A DNA stretch of 64,000 bases from Mesorhizobium prunaredense (GCF_900156895.1 NZ_FTPD01000023.1:477010-541009); one strand, 5' to 3'; shown: positions 54,801-63,617, numbered from the stretch's first letter. Notes: generated by a model not told the origin, from the sequence alone. Numbers and translations: made by a program.

Positions 54801-54835
54801 ATAGGGCGCCGGCCGGCGAACGGCCGGCGCCCTAT
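54801..54835 (-). promoter_or_regulatory. 15-bp perfect hairpin between receptor and first permease gene
   Basis: ATAGGGCGCCGGCCG (54801-54815) pairs completely with 54821-54835, loop GCGAA. It lies directly behind the receptor stop and before the permease start, without a T-run. It should protect the receptor mRNA and reduce downstream expression. Confidence 0.85.
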
Positions 54836-54838
54836 GAA

Positions 54839-55945
54839 TTACTTCACGACGGCGCCAACGATGGCATCCCAGTTCGTGCTGATTTCCTTCTTGGCGGCGT
54901 TCTGTTCCTCCAAGGTGGGGAATATCGCTTTCTCGTAGTTCTCGGCGGCCGGCAGCTTGTCCAGCATCTCCTTCGGGATCACGCCCTTCTTGGCGAGGTC
55001 ATTGAAGCGGATCGGGTGGCAGTAGCCCTTCAGCCAGCCGAGCTGGCCTTCGTCCGAGTAGAGATACTCCATCCACAGCTTGGCGGCGTTCGGATGCGGC
55101 GCATAGGCGCTGATCGCCTGTACGTAGACGCCTGCGACCACCGCTGCCTTTGGCACGACGATTTCGATTTCCGGGTTGCCGGCCATCTTGTCGCGCATGG
55201 CAAGCAGGTTGTAGTCCCAGTTCATCACGATCGGCGTCGTGCCCTGGGCGACAGCTGCCGCTTCAGCGTCGACCGGCACGAAGTTGCCGGCATCGTTGAG
55301 CTGCTTGAAGAACTGCAGACCCTTGGCTGCGGCGTCCTGGCCGCCAGTACCGCCAGCCGCAAGGCCCGAAGCGTAAACCGACATGACCGCGTTGTTCGAC
55401 GTGCGCGGGTCACCGGCGAGCGCCACCGAGTTGGCATATTCCGGCTTCTGCAGGTCAGCCCAGTCCTGAGGTGCGTTCTGCACGACAGCCTTGTTCACGC
55501 CAAAGGCGAGCACGCCGTAGTAGTCGCCGTACCAGTAGCCATCGGCATCCTTGGCGCTGTCAGGAATCGTATCCCAAGTCGACACCTTGTAGGGCTGGAT
55601 CAGGCTGTCTGCCTTGGCGGACGGGCCGAAAGACAGGCCGACGTCGATGACATCAGGCGCTTGCGGGCCCTTATTGTCCTTGTTGGCCTTGATCGCCTCG
55701 ATCTCGTCGCCGGAGCCGGCATCGGGATTGAGCTCGTTGACGGTGATTTCCGGATATTTCGCCTTGAAGCCGGCGATGACGTCGCCGTAGCCGCACCAGC
55801 TGTGCGGCAGCGCGATGGTGGTGAGCTGGCCTTCCGCCTTGGCGGCGGCGATCAGTTCATCCATGGACTGCGCCGACGAGATGGCAGAGGTCGCCATCAG
55901 GGCGACGGCCGTAAGGGAAAGCACTTTCCCCGTGAATTTGAACAT
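54839..55945 (-). CDS. ABC transporter substrate-binding protein (PotD/phosphonate-like family 1)
   Basis: Periplasmic receptor of 368 residues. The signal peptide (KVLSLTAVALMATSAISSAQ) is followed by two lobes of a family 1 solute-binding fold: LIAAAKAEGQLTTIALPHSWCGYGDVIAGFK, DVIDVGLSFGPSAKADSL, DGYWYGDYYGVLAFGVNK, and IVMNWDYNLLAMRDK. The aromatic pocket (Trp, Tyr, Trp) fits a polyamine or amine, but the family also binds iron and phosphonates. It is first in its operon; an AAAAAG/CTTTTT inverted repeat lies about 105-120 bases upstream. Confidence 0.85.
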   Translation of the reverse strand: MFKFTGKVLSLTAVALMATSAISSAQSMDELIAAAKAEGQLTTIALPHSWCGYGDVIAGFKAKYPEITVNELNPDAGSGDEIEAIKANKDNKGPQAPDVIDVGLSFGPSAKADSLIQPYKVSTWDTIPDSAKDADGYWYGDYYGVLAFGVNKAVVQNAPQDWADLQKPEYANSVALAGDPRTSNNAVMSVYASGLAAGGTGGQDAAAKGLQFFKQLNDAGNFVPVDAEAAAVAQGTTPIVMNWDYNLLAMRDKMAGNPEIEIVVPKAAVVAGVYVQAISAYAPHPNAAKLWMEYLYSDEGQLGWLKGYCHPIRFNDLAKKGVIPKEMLDKLPAAENYEKAIFPTLEEQNAAKKEISTNWDAIVGAVVK

Positions 55946-56048
55946 GTGTTCTCTCCGTTGAACTGACGCCGTTGGACGCCTGCGATGCGGTATCGTTTTC
56001 GTGTGACAGCCCGATGAAAGCTTTGTGAAAGCGATGCCCTGCAGTACG

Positions 56049-56066
56049 AAAAAGTAAACTCTTTTT
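56049..56066. promoter_or_regulatory. AAAAAG-TAAACT-CTTTTT inverted repeat in the receptor gene upstream region
   Basis: A perfect six-base inverted repeat around six bases sits in an AT-rich patch 104-121 bases before the receptor start (55945). It may be a binding site for the operon's regulator. No promoter boxes are convincing. Confidence 0.35.
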
Positions 56067-56177
56067 AACCGGGTGTAGCAATCGCTCCGCGATTATTTTT
56101 CCGGCTAACGAATTTCGGTCTTACCTTTCATCCCTTCCCCTTTCTTTGCCCTCATTTCCCAGATCAATTTTCGGCGC

Positions 56178-56196
56178 GAAAACCGTCTCAGACGGT
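56178..56196 (-). terminator. Terminator overlapping the iron-ADH stop codon
   Basis: On the minus strand ACCGTC and GACGGT (56191-56196 and 56182-56187) flank the TGA stop, which forms the loop, and a TTTTC run follows. It ends the aldehyde/alcohol dehydrogenase transcript. Confidence 0.65.
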
Positions 56197-57360
56197 GCCG
56201 GCAATGGCATTGTCGAGCAGCGTCAGCGCCGCCTTCCTGGTCAGCTTGACCGGGTTGCCGCCGGCGGTCGGATCGACCACCGCCATGTCGGCGATCAGGC
56301 CCTTGCGCTTCTTGTCCATGTCGAGCCCCTTGATCAGGCCCGGCAGCGCGTGCGGCACCTTCAATTCCTTGCGCAGCTTGATGACGGCCTTGGCGAAGCC
56401 GTCGAAGCCGCCCTTGATGCCGCAATAAGCCGCGAGCCGGGCGATGCGCGCCTCGATGGCGTCGCGGTTGAAGGCCAGCACATAGGGCATGAACACGGCG
56501 TTGGTCATGCCATGATGGGTGTCGTAGAGCGCGCCGATCGGATGCGACAGCGAATGGATGGCGCCCAGCCCCTTCTGGAAGGCGGCAGCACCCATCGCTG
56601 CCGCACTCATCATGTGGGCGCGGGCGACGAGATCCTTGCCGTTGGCATAGGCTTTCGGCAGGTTCTCGAAGACAAGGCGCACGCCTTCGACGGCGATGCC
56701 GTCGGCCATCGGATGATAGCCGGGCGCGCAATAGGCCTCCAGGCAGTGAGCAAGCGCGTCCATGCCAGTGCCGGCGGTGATGAAGCCCGGCATGCCGACC
56801 GACAGTTCCGGATCGGCGATGACGATCGCCGGCAAAAGTTTCGGATGGAAGATCACCTTCTTGGTGTGGGTCGCTTCATTGGTGATGACGCCGGCGCGGC
56901 CGACTTCCGAGCCGGTACCGGCGGTGGTCGGCACAGCGATGATCGGCGCGATCGCGTCGGAGTTGGCGCGCATCCACCAGTCGCCGATATCCTCGAAATC
57001 CCAGACCGGCCGCGTTTGGCCGGCCTGGAAGGCGATCAGCTTGCCGAGGTCGAGCGCCGAGCCGCCGCCGAAGGCGATGACGCCGTCATGCTTACCCTGT
57101 TTGAACACAGCAATCCCGGTGGTCAGATTGGAGTCCACCGGGTTCGGCTTGACCTCGGAAAACACACCATGGGGGACCTTGGCGTCGTCGAGGATCTTCA
57201 AGGTAGAAGCGACGACCGGCAGCTTCGCCAGCCCTGGATCGGTAACGAAGAGCGGCCGCTTGATGCCGGTCGCATCAAGCACTTCAGGCAATTCCTTGAT
57301 GCGGCCCGCGCCGAAGCGCACGGTTGTCGGATAGTTCCATTTGGAAATCAATTTTGTCAT
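56188..57360 (-). CDS. Iron-containing alcohol dehydrogenase
   Basis: Group III alcohol dehydrogenase of 390 residues, an Fe2+-dependent NAD(P) enzyme acting on short-chain alcohols, polyols or hydroxy acids. Features are TVRFGAGRIKELP, VIAFGGGSALDLGKLIAF (NAD), PTTAGTGSEVGRAGV, and the metal ligands in AGTGMDALAHCLEAY, GAIHSLSHPIGALY and DTHHGMTNAVFMPYV. ATG 57360 starts the conserved part. It lies 18 bases after the aldehyde dehydrogenase gene, so alcohol-aldehyde-acid steps are likely linked. Confidence 0.92.
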   Translation of the reverse strand: MTKLISKWNYPTTVRFGAGRIKELPEVLDATGIKRPLFVTDPGLAKLPVVASTLKILDDAKVPHGVFSEVKPNPVDSNLTTGIAVFKQGKHDGVIAFGGGSALDLGKLIAFQAGQTRPVWDFEDIGDWWMRANSDAIAPIIAVPTTAGTGSEVGRAGVITNEATHTKKVIFHPKLLPAIVIADPELSVGMPGFITAGTGMDALAHCLEAYCAPGYHPMADGIAVEGVRLVFENLPKAYANGKDLVARAHMMSAAAMGAAAFQKGLGAIHSLSHPIGALYDTHHGMTNAVFMPYVLAFNRDAIEARIARLAAYCGIKGGFDGFAKAVIKLRKELKVPHALPGLIKGLDMDKKRKGLIADMAVVDPTAGGNPVKLTRKAALTLLDNAIAGTV

Positions 57361-57378
57361 TTCTGTCTTTCGCAAAAA

Positions 57379-58764
57379 TCAGATGGCTTCACGCAGATGA
57401 TATGATTTAGGCCTCGTCAGATTGTCGTAGCCGATGGCCGACAGCGCGGCGCCCTTGCCGGTGTCCTTGACGCCGGTCCAGACCAGCGCCGGGTCGAGAT
57501 AGTCGCAGCGGTTCATGAACACGGTGCCGGTCTCGACGCGATCGCCGATCGCCGCGGCATGCTCGGTGTCGCGCGTCCAAATCGAGGCCGTCAGCCCGTA
57601 GGGGCTGTCGTTCATCAGCGCGATCGCCTCCTCGTCGTTACGCACCTTCATAATGCCGACGATCGGCCCAAAGCTCTCCTCGCGCATGACGCTCATCTGG
57701 TGATCGACTTCGGTCAGCACTTCCGGCGCCAGATAGGGCGAGCCTTGCTCGTCATTGGCCACCTTCATGTTGATATGCGCCCTGGCACCCTTGCGCAGCG
57801 CCTCGGCCTTCTGCTCGCGGATCAGGTCGGCGAAGCGCGCCTGAGCCATCGGCCCCATCGTCGTCGCCTGGTCGAGCGGGTTGCCGACGACGTAGTTCCT
57901 GGTTTCGGCGATGAAGCCTTCGACGAATTCGTCATAGACCTTCTCATGGACATAGACGCGCTCGATGCCGCAGCAGCACTGGCCGGAATTGTAGAAGGCG
58001 CCGTCGACCAGGTTGGCGACGGCATGGTCCATCTTTGCGTCGGCCAGGACATAGGCCGGGTCCTTGCCGCCGAGTTCGAGGCCGAGCGTCATGAAGGTGC
58101 CCGCCGCGGCCTTCTCGATGGCGCGGCCGCCAGCGACGGAGCCGGTGAAGTTGACATGGTCGATCTTGCCCGAGCCGAGCAGTTTTTCGGTCTGCGCATG
58201 GTTCATGACGAGGTTCTGGAACAGACCCTTTGGCAGGCCTGCCTTGTCGAACGCCTGTTGAAAACGTTCGCCGACCAGCAGCGTCTGCGCCGCATGCTTG
58301 AGGATGACGGCGCTGCCGGCCATCAGCGCCGGCACGATCGTGTTGACGGCGGTGAGATAGGGATAGTTCCACGGCGCAATCACCATGACCACGCCGAGCG
58401 GGAGCTTCTTCACATAGCGGCGAAACCCGTCCTTGGGATTGGGGGCCATCACCGGATTGAGTGCCGCTTCGGCGATCTCGACCATGTAGCTGGCGCGTTC
58501 CCTGACGCCGCCGAACTCGCCGCCATACCGCACCGGGCGGCCCATCTGCCAGGCGATCTCCGGCACGATCTCGTCGGTCATGGCGACCAGTGCTTCCAGC
58601 ATGGCGAGCATGTACTTGCCGCGCTCGACGATCGGCGTCTCAGCCCATTTCTCCTGCGCCGCCCTGGCACGCTCGACCGCGGCATTGATCGCCTGGTCCG
58701 TGGCGATGGGCCGTTCGGCATAGATCGAACCATCGACGGGAGATTTTATTTTCACGGTTTCCAA
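57379..58764 (-). CDS. NAD-dependent aldehyde dehydrogenase
   Basis: ALDH-family enzyme of about 461 residues. It has IAPWNYPYLTAVNTIVPALMAG, NFTGSVAGGRAIE, LELGGKDPAYVL with the catalytic Glu and FYNSGQCCCGIERVYV containing the nucleophile in a run of three cysteines. No ATG is present. TTG 58764 follows GGAG by seven bases and is my choice; TTG 58776 and the GTG a few codons downstream are options. It resembles succinate-semialdehyde and aminoaldehyde dehydrogenases. Together with the iron-ADH it could process the aldehyde left after amine oxidation. Confidence 0.88.
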   Translation of the reverse strand: METVKIKSPVDGSIYAERPIATDQAINAAVERARAAQEKWAETPIVERGKYMLAMLEALVAMTDEIVPEIAWQMGRPVRYGGEFGGVRERASYMVEIAEAALNPVMAPNPKDGFRRYVKKLPLGVVMVIAPWNYPYLTAVNTIVPALMAGSAVILKHAAQTLLVGERFQQAFDKAGLPKGLFQNLVMNHAQTEKLLGSGKIDHVNFTGSVAGGRAIEKAAAGTFMTLGLELGGKDPAYVLADAKMDHAVANLVDGAFYNSGQCCCGIERVYVHEKVYDEFVEGFIAETRNYVVGNPLDQATTMGPMAQARFADLIREQKAEALRKGARAHINMKVANDEQGSPYLAPEVLTEVDHQMSVMREESFGPIVGIMKVRNDEEAIALMNDSPYGLTASIWTRDTEHAAAIGDRVETGTVFMNRCDYLDPALVWTGVKDTGKGAALSAIGYDNLTRPKSYHLREAI

Positions 58765-58777
58765 AGGGTGCTCCAAT

Positions 58778-59197
58778 TTAGCAGGCTAGTGTACGCAGAT
58801 GGCCGTTGCGACCATAGCGAAGGATAGGCTCGTCGCGCGTCACCAGGATCATGTCCAAGGCTCTCGCGCTTGCCATCAGTATCCTATCCATAGGATCGCC
58901 ATGAGGCGGCCCAGGCAAGTTGGAAGATGCAATCAGAATGGCGGGTGAGACAGCGCTGAGCTTTGCCGACATTCGCTCGATGAACCGCTCTACAAAGTCG
59001 AGGGGCGTCAATGGCAGCTTGAGTCGGCCCTTGGCTACGCCAATTCCGATCTCCCATGCCGACATCGGCGAGAGATAGAGACGACCATCATAGGCCGCCT
59101 CCGAAATCTCACGGGTTGCGTGCGGATCAAGCGGACTGTCGTTCGCGACAAAGATTATCGCACATGTGTCCAGAAGCAGGTTTGGCGCTTCGCTCAT
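58778..59197 (-). CDS. vapC: VapC-type PIN-domain toxin
   Basis: Putative ribonuclease toxin of 139 residues. The PIN acidic triad and its frame are visible: Asp10 in LLLDTCAII, Glu in SPMSAWEIGIGVAKGRL, Asp in GDPMDRILMASA and Asp in VTRDEPILRYG. VapC enzymes cut initiator tRNA or rRNA when freed from antitoxin. The start ATG overlaps the TGA of the partner gene upstream by 4 bases, the normal order for a TA operon (antitoxin first). Confidence 0.88.
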   Translation of the reverse strand: MSEAPNLLLDTCAIIFVANDSPLDPHATREISEAAYDGRLYLSPMSAWEIGIGVAKGRLKLPLTPLDFVERFIERMSAKLSAVSPAILIASSNLPGPPHGDPMDRILMASARALDMILVTRDEPILRYGRNGHLRTLAC

Positions 59198-59637
59198 TTA
59201 CGCGCCGCAAGTTTGCCATCGCGCGTCTCGCCGCCCAGATAGCCGGAATCCCATGGCTCGTCGTCGAAAGGTTTGGTGATATCAAATCCCGCTTCGATTG
59301 TTATCAGGCCCTTCATGAAACCAAATCCGGGGTGGCGATCCGCGCGCGCCTCGTTTGGCGCGGCGGACGCACTGGACGGCGCCGAATTGGGCATTTTGCG
59401 AACGCGGCGAAATACCAGCTTCCCACTGCCTATATTGACGGATTCGGTTTCGAACCCAGCCTCAAGCCACTCCCTTGTCATGGGATTGTTGCTCGGATTG
59501 TTGCTCCACCACGCAGGGTATTGCTTTGATGCGGGCAGCGGCAGATTGAGCACTCTCTCGATTTCAGCGAATGACATCGGCACACGATCGACCTTTTGGG
59601 CAACCAGAAAATCCCTGAGCGGTGCATATTTGGACAT
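59194..59637 (-). CDS. Putative antitoxin: DUF7662-like domain fused to a VapB/Phd-type C-terminal tail
   Basis: Partner of the PIN toxin, 147 residues. The N-terminal part (about 1-75; KYAPLRDFLVAQ, SFAEIERVLNLPLPASKQYPAWWSNNP, EWLEAGFETESVNI, KLVFRR) looks like the DUF7662 domain found in many small proteins. A Pro/Ala-rich linker leads to a C-terminal segment (about 115-147; FGFMKGLITIEAGFDITKPFDDEPW) that resembles the toxin-binding tail of VapB/Phd antitoxins. ATG 59637 has a GAGGAGG site. It replaces the usual AbrB- or RHH-type DNA-binding domain. The assignment as antitoxin rests on position and the tail. Confidence 0.6.
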   Translation of the reverse strand: MSKYAPLRDFLVAQKVDRVPMSFAEIERVLNLPLPASKQYPAWWSNNPSNNPMTREWLEAGFETESVNIGSGKLVFRRVRKMPNSAPSSASAAPNEARADRHPGFGFMKGLITIEAGFDITKPFDDEPWDSGYLGGETRDGKLAARK

Positions 59638-59670
59638 TGCAGACCTCCTCGACGAAGCTCGTTGCAGTTT

Positions 59671-59704
59671 ACAAATGTAATATTGCACCAAACCTAACAT
59701 TTGT
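59671..59704. promoter_or_regulatory. Inverted ACAAATGT/ACATTTGT boxes upstream of the antitoxin gene
   Basis: ACAAATGT (59671-59678) and its exact complement ACATTTGT (59697-59704) flank an 18-base spacer in an AT-rich region just before the TA operon. This is the right place for autoregulation by the antitoxin-toxin complex. A further partial copy (AACATTTAAC) follows. Confidence 0.5.
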
Positions 59705-59729
59705 CAACATTTAACATCTTTATAAAGCT

Positions 59730-61100
59730 TTAATACCGCTCGAACCCCCTGTGCAGTTCCCAATCGGTAATGCGGCGGTCGTATTCGAACTGCTCCCAGT
59801 GCGCCGTATGGACATAATGCTCGAGCACGCCGTCGCCGAGCGCCTGCCTCAGCATCTCCGATTTTGCCAGCGTCTCGGTGGCATCACGCAGGGTCTTCGG
59901 AATTTCTGGCAGCTGCGAGGCTTGATAGGCATCGCCGACGAAGGGTTTTTGCAGTTCAAGCTTTTCGTCGATGCCGGCAAGGCCGGCCGCGATCAGCGCG
60001 GCGAAGGCGAGATAGGGGTTCAGATCGGCGCCGCCGATGCGGCATTCCATGCGGATGCCCTTGGTGCCCTCGCCGCACAGGCGGAAACCGGCGGTGCGGT
60101 TGTCCTCGCTCCACATGATCTTGGTCGGCGCGAAGGTGCCGGCCTGGAAGCGCTTGTAGGAGTTGACGTAGGGCGCCAGGAACCAGGTGAATTCCCTGGC
60201 GTATTTGAGCTGGCCCGCCGCCCATTGCTGGCCGAGCGTCGACAGCGTCCATTCGGCTTGTCTGTCATAAAAAAGCGGCGTCTCGCCGTCGGCGCTCCAC
60301 AGCGAGTTGTGGATATGGCTGGAATTGCCGGCCAGCCCGTAATTGTACTTGGCCATGAACGAGATCGCCTTGCCTTCGGACTCGGCGATTTCCTTGGCGC
60401 CGTTCTTCAGGATGACGTGGCGGTCGGCCATTTCCAGGGCCTCGGCATAGCGCACATTGATTTCTTCCTGGCCCGGACCCCACTCGCCCTTGGAGTTCTC
60501 GATCGGAATGCCCGCTGCCTGCATCTCGTTGCGCAGCCGGCGCATGACGCCTTCTTCCTTGGTGGTGATGCCGATCTGATAATCGCCGATATAGGGCGAG
60601 GCTGTGTCGAGGCCCTGCCAGTGCTTCTTGCGGGCGGAATCGTAGGTTTCGCTGAACAGATAGAATTCGAGCTCGGAGGCGAAATAGCCGATATAGCCGC
60701 GTTCGGTCAGCCGCTTGACCTGCTTCTTCAGGATGGCGCGCGGCGAATGCGGCAGGTCGTCATGGGTGTGGTGGTCAAGCACGTCGCAGATCACCAGCGC
60801 CGTCTTTTCCAGCCATGGAATGCGCCGCAGCGTCGACATATCCGGCTTCATGACGAAGTCGCCATAGCCTTTCGACCAGCTCGCCGCCTTGTAGCCGGGC
60901 ACCGGTTCCATATCGATGTCGGCGGCCAGGAGATAGTTGCAGCCATGCGTCTCGTCATGGGCGGAATCGACGAAATACTGCGCCAGGAACCGCTTGCCCG
61001 CCAGCCGCCCCTGCATGTCGACAATGCACGCCAGCACGGTGTCGACCTCACCGCTGGAGACCGCCTTCTTCAACTGATCGAACGAGAAATTTCCGGCCAT
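59730..61100 (-). CDS. Glutamine synthetase family protein, PuuA/gamma-glutamylamine ligase-like
   Basis: GS-fold ligase of 456 residues that would join glutamate to an amine with ATP. Catalytic blocks are present: ASELEFYLFSETYD, GEWGPGQEEINVRYAEAL, AKYNYGLAGNSSHIHNSLW, NRTAGFRLCGEGTKGIRMECRIGGADLNPYLAFAALIAAG. True GlnA is longer or has SXGFGXXK variants; the adjoining permease, aldehyde dehydrogenase and amidohydrolase fit gamma-glutamyl-putrescine-type catabolism better than ammonia assimilation. There is no adenylylation tyrosine loop visible. It lies 117 bases behind the permease gene. Confidence 0.85.
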   Translation of the reverse strand: MAGNFSFDQLKKAVSSGEVDTVLACIVDMQGRLAGKRFLAQYFVDSAHDETHGCNYLLAADIDMEPVPGYKAASWSKGYGDFVMKPDMSTLRRIPWLEKTALVICDVLDHHTHDDLPHSPRAILKKQVKRLTERGYIGYFASELEFYLFSETYDSARKKHWQGLDTASPYIGDYQIGITTKEEGVMRRLRNEMQAAGIPIENSKGEWGPGQEEINVRYAEALEMADRHVILKNGAKEIAESEGKAISFMAKYNYGLAGNSSHIHNSLWSADGETPLFYDRQAEWTLSTLGQQWAAGQLKYAREFTWFLAPYVNSYKRFQAGTFAPTKIMWSEDNRTAGFRLCGEGTKGIRMECRIGGADLNPYLAFAALIAAGLAGIDEKLELQKPFVGDAYQASQLPEIPKTLRDATETLAKSEMLRQALGDGVLEHYVHTAHWEQFEYDRRITDWELHRGFERY

Positions 61101-61216
61101 TCCTTTGGCACTCCAATGCTTGTCATTTTGGGCTTGGCCCTTTCAATCGGGCTTGTCGCTTTGAAGATGTGGAAAGCCATGGCCGGCAAGACGCCGGCCA
61201 TGGTGATGGAGCGGTG

Positions 61217-62779
61217 TCAGGCGGCGGCTTCGCCGACGGCTGCCTCAGCAGCCTTGATCGCCGCCTGTCGCTTGGCAATCTGGTCGCCAATGGGCGGACC
61301 TTTGAAGCGGCGGTTCTCGAAACCGAACCAAAGCACGGCGGTCAGCACGATGAAGCCCAGGGTGATGTAGAGCACCTTGTCGTTCGGCGGTTGGATGGCG
61401 ATGTACAAGATGATCACCATGCCGATGACCGACAGGATGCAGAACAGCTTGAACAGACCAGCGCCGAGATTCCACGGGCCGGGATTCGGCCATTTCTCGG
61501 TTCCGAAAGCCATCATGCCGAGCACGATCGGAATGGTGAAGGAAAGGAACAGGAACACCAGCGTCGAATTGACGACGATGGTGTAGATGTTGGTGCCGCC
61601 GATCGAAATGAATTGAGCAAGAAAGACATAGATGATCTCGAGCACCGCAGCCGTCCAGATAGCGTTGACCGGCGTGCGCCAGACCGGACTTACTTTGGCG
61701 AGCGAGGCCGAGCCGACCGGCATGCCACCGTCACGCGAGAAGGCGAAAAGCATGCGCGAGGCAGAGGTGACTGTTGCGAGACCGCAGAGGAACTGCGCGA
61801 TCAGGATGGCCAGATAGAGCAGCGTCTTCAGCCACGACGGCAAGATCGCGTCCATCGTCGCGAAGAACACGCCCCAGCCCTGCTTGGCGCCGGCCGCCAG
61901 ATCCGGGATCGCCAACACGATCGCGCACAGCATCACCCAGCCGATCAGCGAGGACCAGAGCACGGACGAAACGATTGCCCGCGGAACCGAGTGCGCTGCC
62001 TTCAACGTTTCTTCCGAGGTATGCGCCGACGCGTCATAGCCAGTGATGGTGTAAACCGGCAGTAGCAGGCAAAGCAGGAAGAGGTACCCCATGGAATCGG
62101 ACTGCGGGAAAACGCCGCCGCCCGCATCACCCGAATAGTTCGTGAACGTCCACAACCGCGTGATGTCGATCGCTGGAGCAAACATCAGGCAAGCGACGAT
62201 CAGCACGGCGGTCGTTGCCAGGATCAGGAAGCCGGAGGCGTCCGTCAGCATAGCCGTCAACTTGATGCCGAAATGATTGAACAGCGCCTGCAACACGGTG
62301 ATGAAGGCAACAAACCCGACGATCTCGCCAGGTGTACCAGTCATGCCAAAGGCTCCGCCGAAAGTGCCGACGAAGAAAAAAGCAGTGCCGATATTGATCG
62401 CGCCGAGCACGGTGATCAGGCCGAGCAGGTTGAGCCATGCGGTGAGCCAGCCAGTGAAACGGTTCCCTAGAATGGATGCCCAGTGATAGAGGCCGCCTGC
62501 GGTCGGAAATGCAGAGGCGATCTGGGCCATGGCGAGGGCGAAGAATCCCGAAACCATGCAGCCGACGATCCAGCCGATACCAGCCCCCGCGCCACCGATC
62601 GACGATGTCGCTTGCGCGAAGGAATTGATGCCACCCGACAGTATGCAGATGATCGAGAACGAGATCGCGAAATTCGAGAAGCGGCTCATGCTTCGCGACA
62701 GTTCCTGGGCATAGCCCATGCCGTGGAGGACATTCAGGTCCTCCTTCTTGTCGACTTCAGTGTAGTCTTGCGCTGACAT
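61217..62779 (-). CDS. APC-family amino acid/amine permease
   Basis: Inner-membrane transporter of 520 residues with about 12 helices, starting with a soluble part (QDYTEVDKKEDLNVLHGMGYAQELSR) and helix 1 (FAISFSIICILSGGINSFAQA). GGLYHWASILG and SVLWSSLIGWVML are typical of the eukaryote-like/bacterial amino-acid-polyamine superfamily (similar to GABA or putrescine permeases). It is upstream of the GS-like gene on the same strand and likely brings in its amine substrate. Confidence 0.88.
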   Translation of the reverse strand: MSAQDYTEVDKKEDLNVLHGMGYAQELSRSMSRFSNFAISFSIICILSGGINSFAQATSSIGGAGAGIGWIVGCMVSGFFALAMAQIASAFPTAGGLYHWASILGNRFTGWLTAWLNLLGLITVLGAINIGTAFFFVGTFGGAFGMTGTPGEIVGFVAFITVLQALFNHFGIKLTAMLTDASGFLILATTAVLIVACLMFAPAIDITRLWTFTNYSGDAGGGVFPQSDSMGYLFLLCLLLPVYTITGYDASAHTSEETLKAAHSVPRAIVSSVLWSSLIGWVMLCAIVLAIPDLAAGAKQGWGVFFATMDAILPSWLKTLLYLAILIAQFLCGLATVTSASRMLFAFSRDGGMPVGSASLAKVSPVWRTPVNAIWTAAVLEIIYVFLAQFISIGGTNIYTIVVNSTLVFLFLSFTIPIVLGMMAFGTEKWPNPGPWNLGAGLFKLFCILSVIGMVIILYIAIQPPNDKVLYITLGFIVLTAVLWFGFENRRFKGPPIGDQIAKRQAAIKAAEAAVGEAAA

Positions 62780-62798
62780 TTTTGTCCCCTTCTGGTTC

Positions 62799-63617
62799 TT
62801 AGCTGGCCGATTGTACTGACTTTCCCACTGCGCTTGGTCGGGAGCTCCTGGCCTCCTCGGGCTCCAGATCTAGAAGAATCCCCGTGAGCAGATCCGCCCA
62901 TTTCCGCTGCCCGACTTCGTCGGATATTTCGTCGTTGCGGATTTCGATCATCGCGCACGGTAGCCCCCGCGGGCGCGCGTGCCGTTCCAGCGTGAAATAG
63001 ACGCGGTCGGCCGGCGAATAGGGTTGGTTGATGCCGACATTGACGCCGGCGAGCCGCTGCAGCGCGGCGACAAGCGGCGCTGCCAGCCGACGATCCTCGT
63101 CATGGATGACGCCGATGTGCCAGGGCCGGCTCTTGCCCTTGTAGACCGGGTTGAAGGAATGGATTGAAACCAGCCGCGTCTCCAGCCCGCGCGCCAGCCT
63201 TTTGTCGATGATACGCGCGACCGCATCGTGGAAGGGTTGCCAGGACAGAGCGATGCGCGCGGCGCGCTGCTTTTGCGACAGGCCGGCATTGCCCGGAATG
63301 GCCGTGCTCTCGCTGACCAGCGGCACCAGATCGGGTGCGTCGAGCGGGCGGTTGCAGTCGATGACAAGCCGCGAAATGCGGGTCTCGACCAGCGTCGCGT
63401 CAAGCGCCGCGGCCATGCGGCGGGCGACCGTCAGCGCACCGGGATCCCAGGCGATGTGGCGGGAAAGCTCTTCGGCAGCAAGGCCGAGCGTTCCGAATTC
63501 TGACGGCAGGAAGTTGGAGGCGTGGTCGCAGGTCAACACGAACGGGCTTGATCCGCCGGGGCTCGTCACCCCTACGGTTTCAGGCGATGCAAGGCTGGCG
63601 GGCCGTGCTGTCTCCAT
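62799..63617 (-). CDS. N-formylglutamate amidohydrolase family protein (second copy)
   Basis: Zinc amidohydrolase of 272 residues of the same superfamily as the gene at 28234-29190 but only distantly similar. It shows FVLTCDHASNFLPSEFGTLG, HIAWDPGALTVARRMA, SRLVIDCNRPLDAPDLVP, VSIHSFNPVYKGKSRPWHIGVIHDED and MIEIRNDEIS. In this setting (permease, gamma-glutamyl ligase) it may hydrolyse an N-acyl or gamma-glutamyl amide to release glutamate or amine, rather than formylglutamate. It is first gene of the operon, divergent from rpiR. Confidence 0.83.
   Translation of the reverse strand: METARPASLASPETVGVTSPGGSSPFVLTCDHASNFLPSEFGTLGLAAEELSRHIAWDPGALTVARRMAAALDATLVETRISRLVIDCNRPLDAPDLVPLVSESTAIPGNAGLSQKQRAARIALSWQPFHDAVARIIDKRLARGLETRLVSIHSFNPVYKGKSRPWHIGVIHDEDRRLAAPLVAALQRLAGVNVGINQPYSPADRVYFTLERHARPRGLPCAMIEIRNDEISDEVGQRKWADLLTGILLDLEPEEARSSRPSAVGKSVQSAS

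Noticed and set aside
59751..61370. 539-residue plus-strand frame opposite the GS-like gene
   Set aside because: Antisense shadow of a strongly conserved gene; no start signal.
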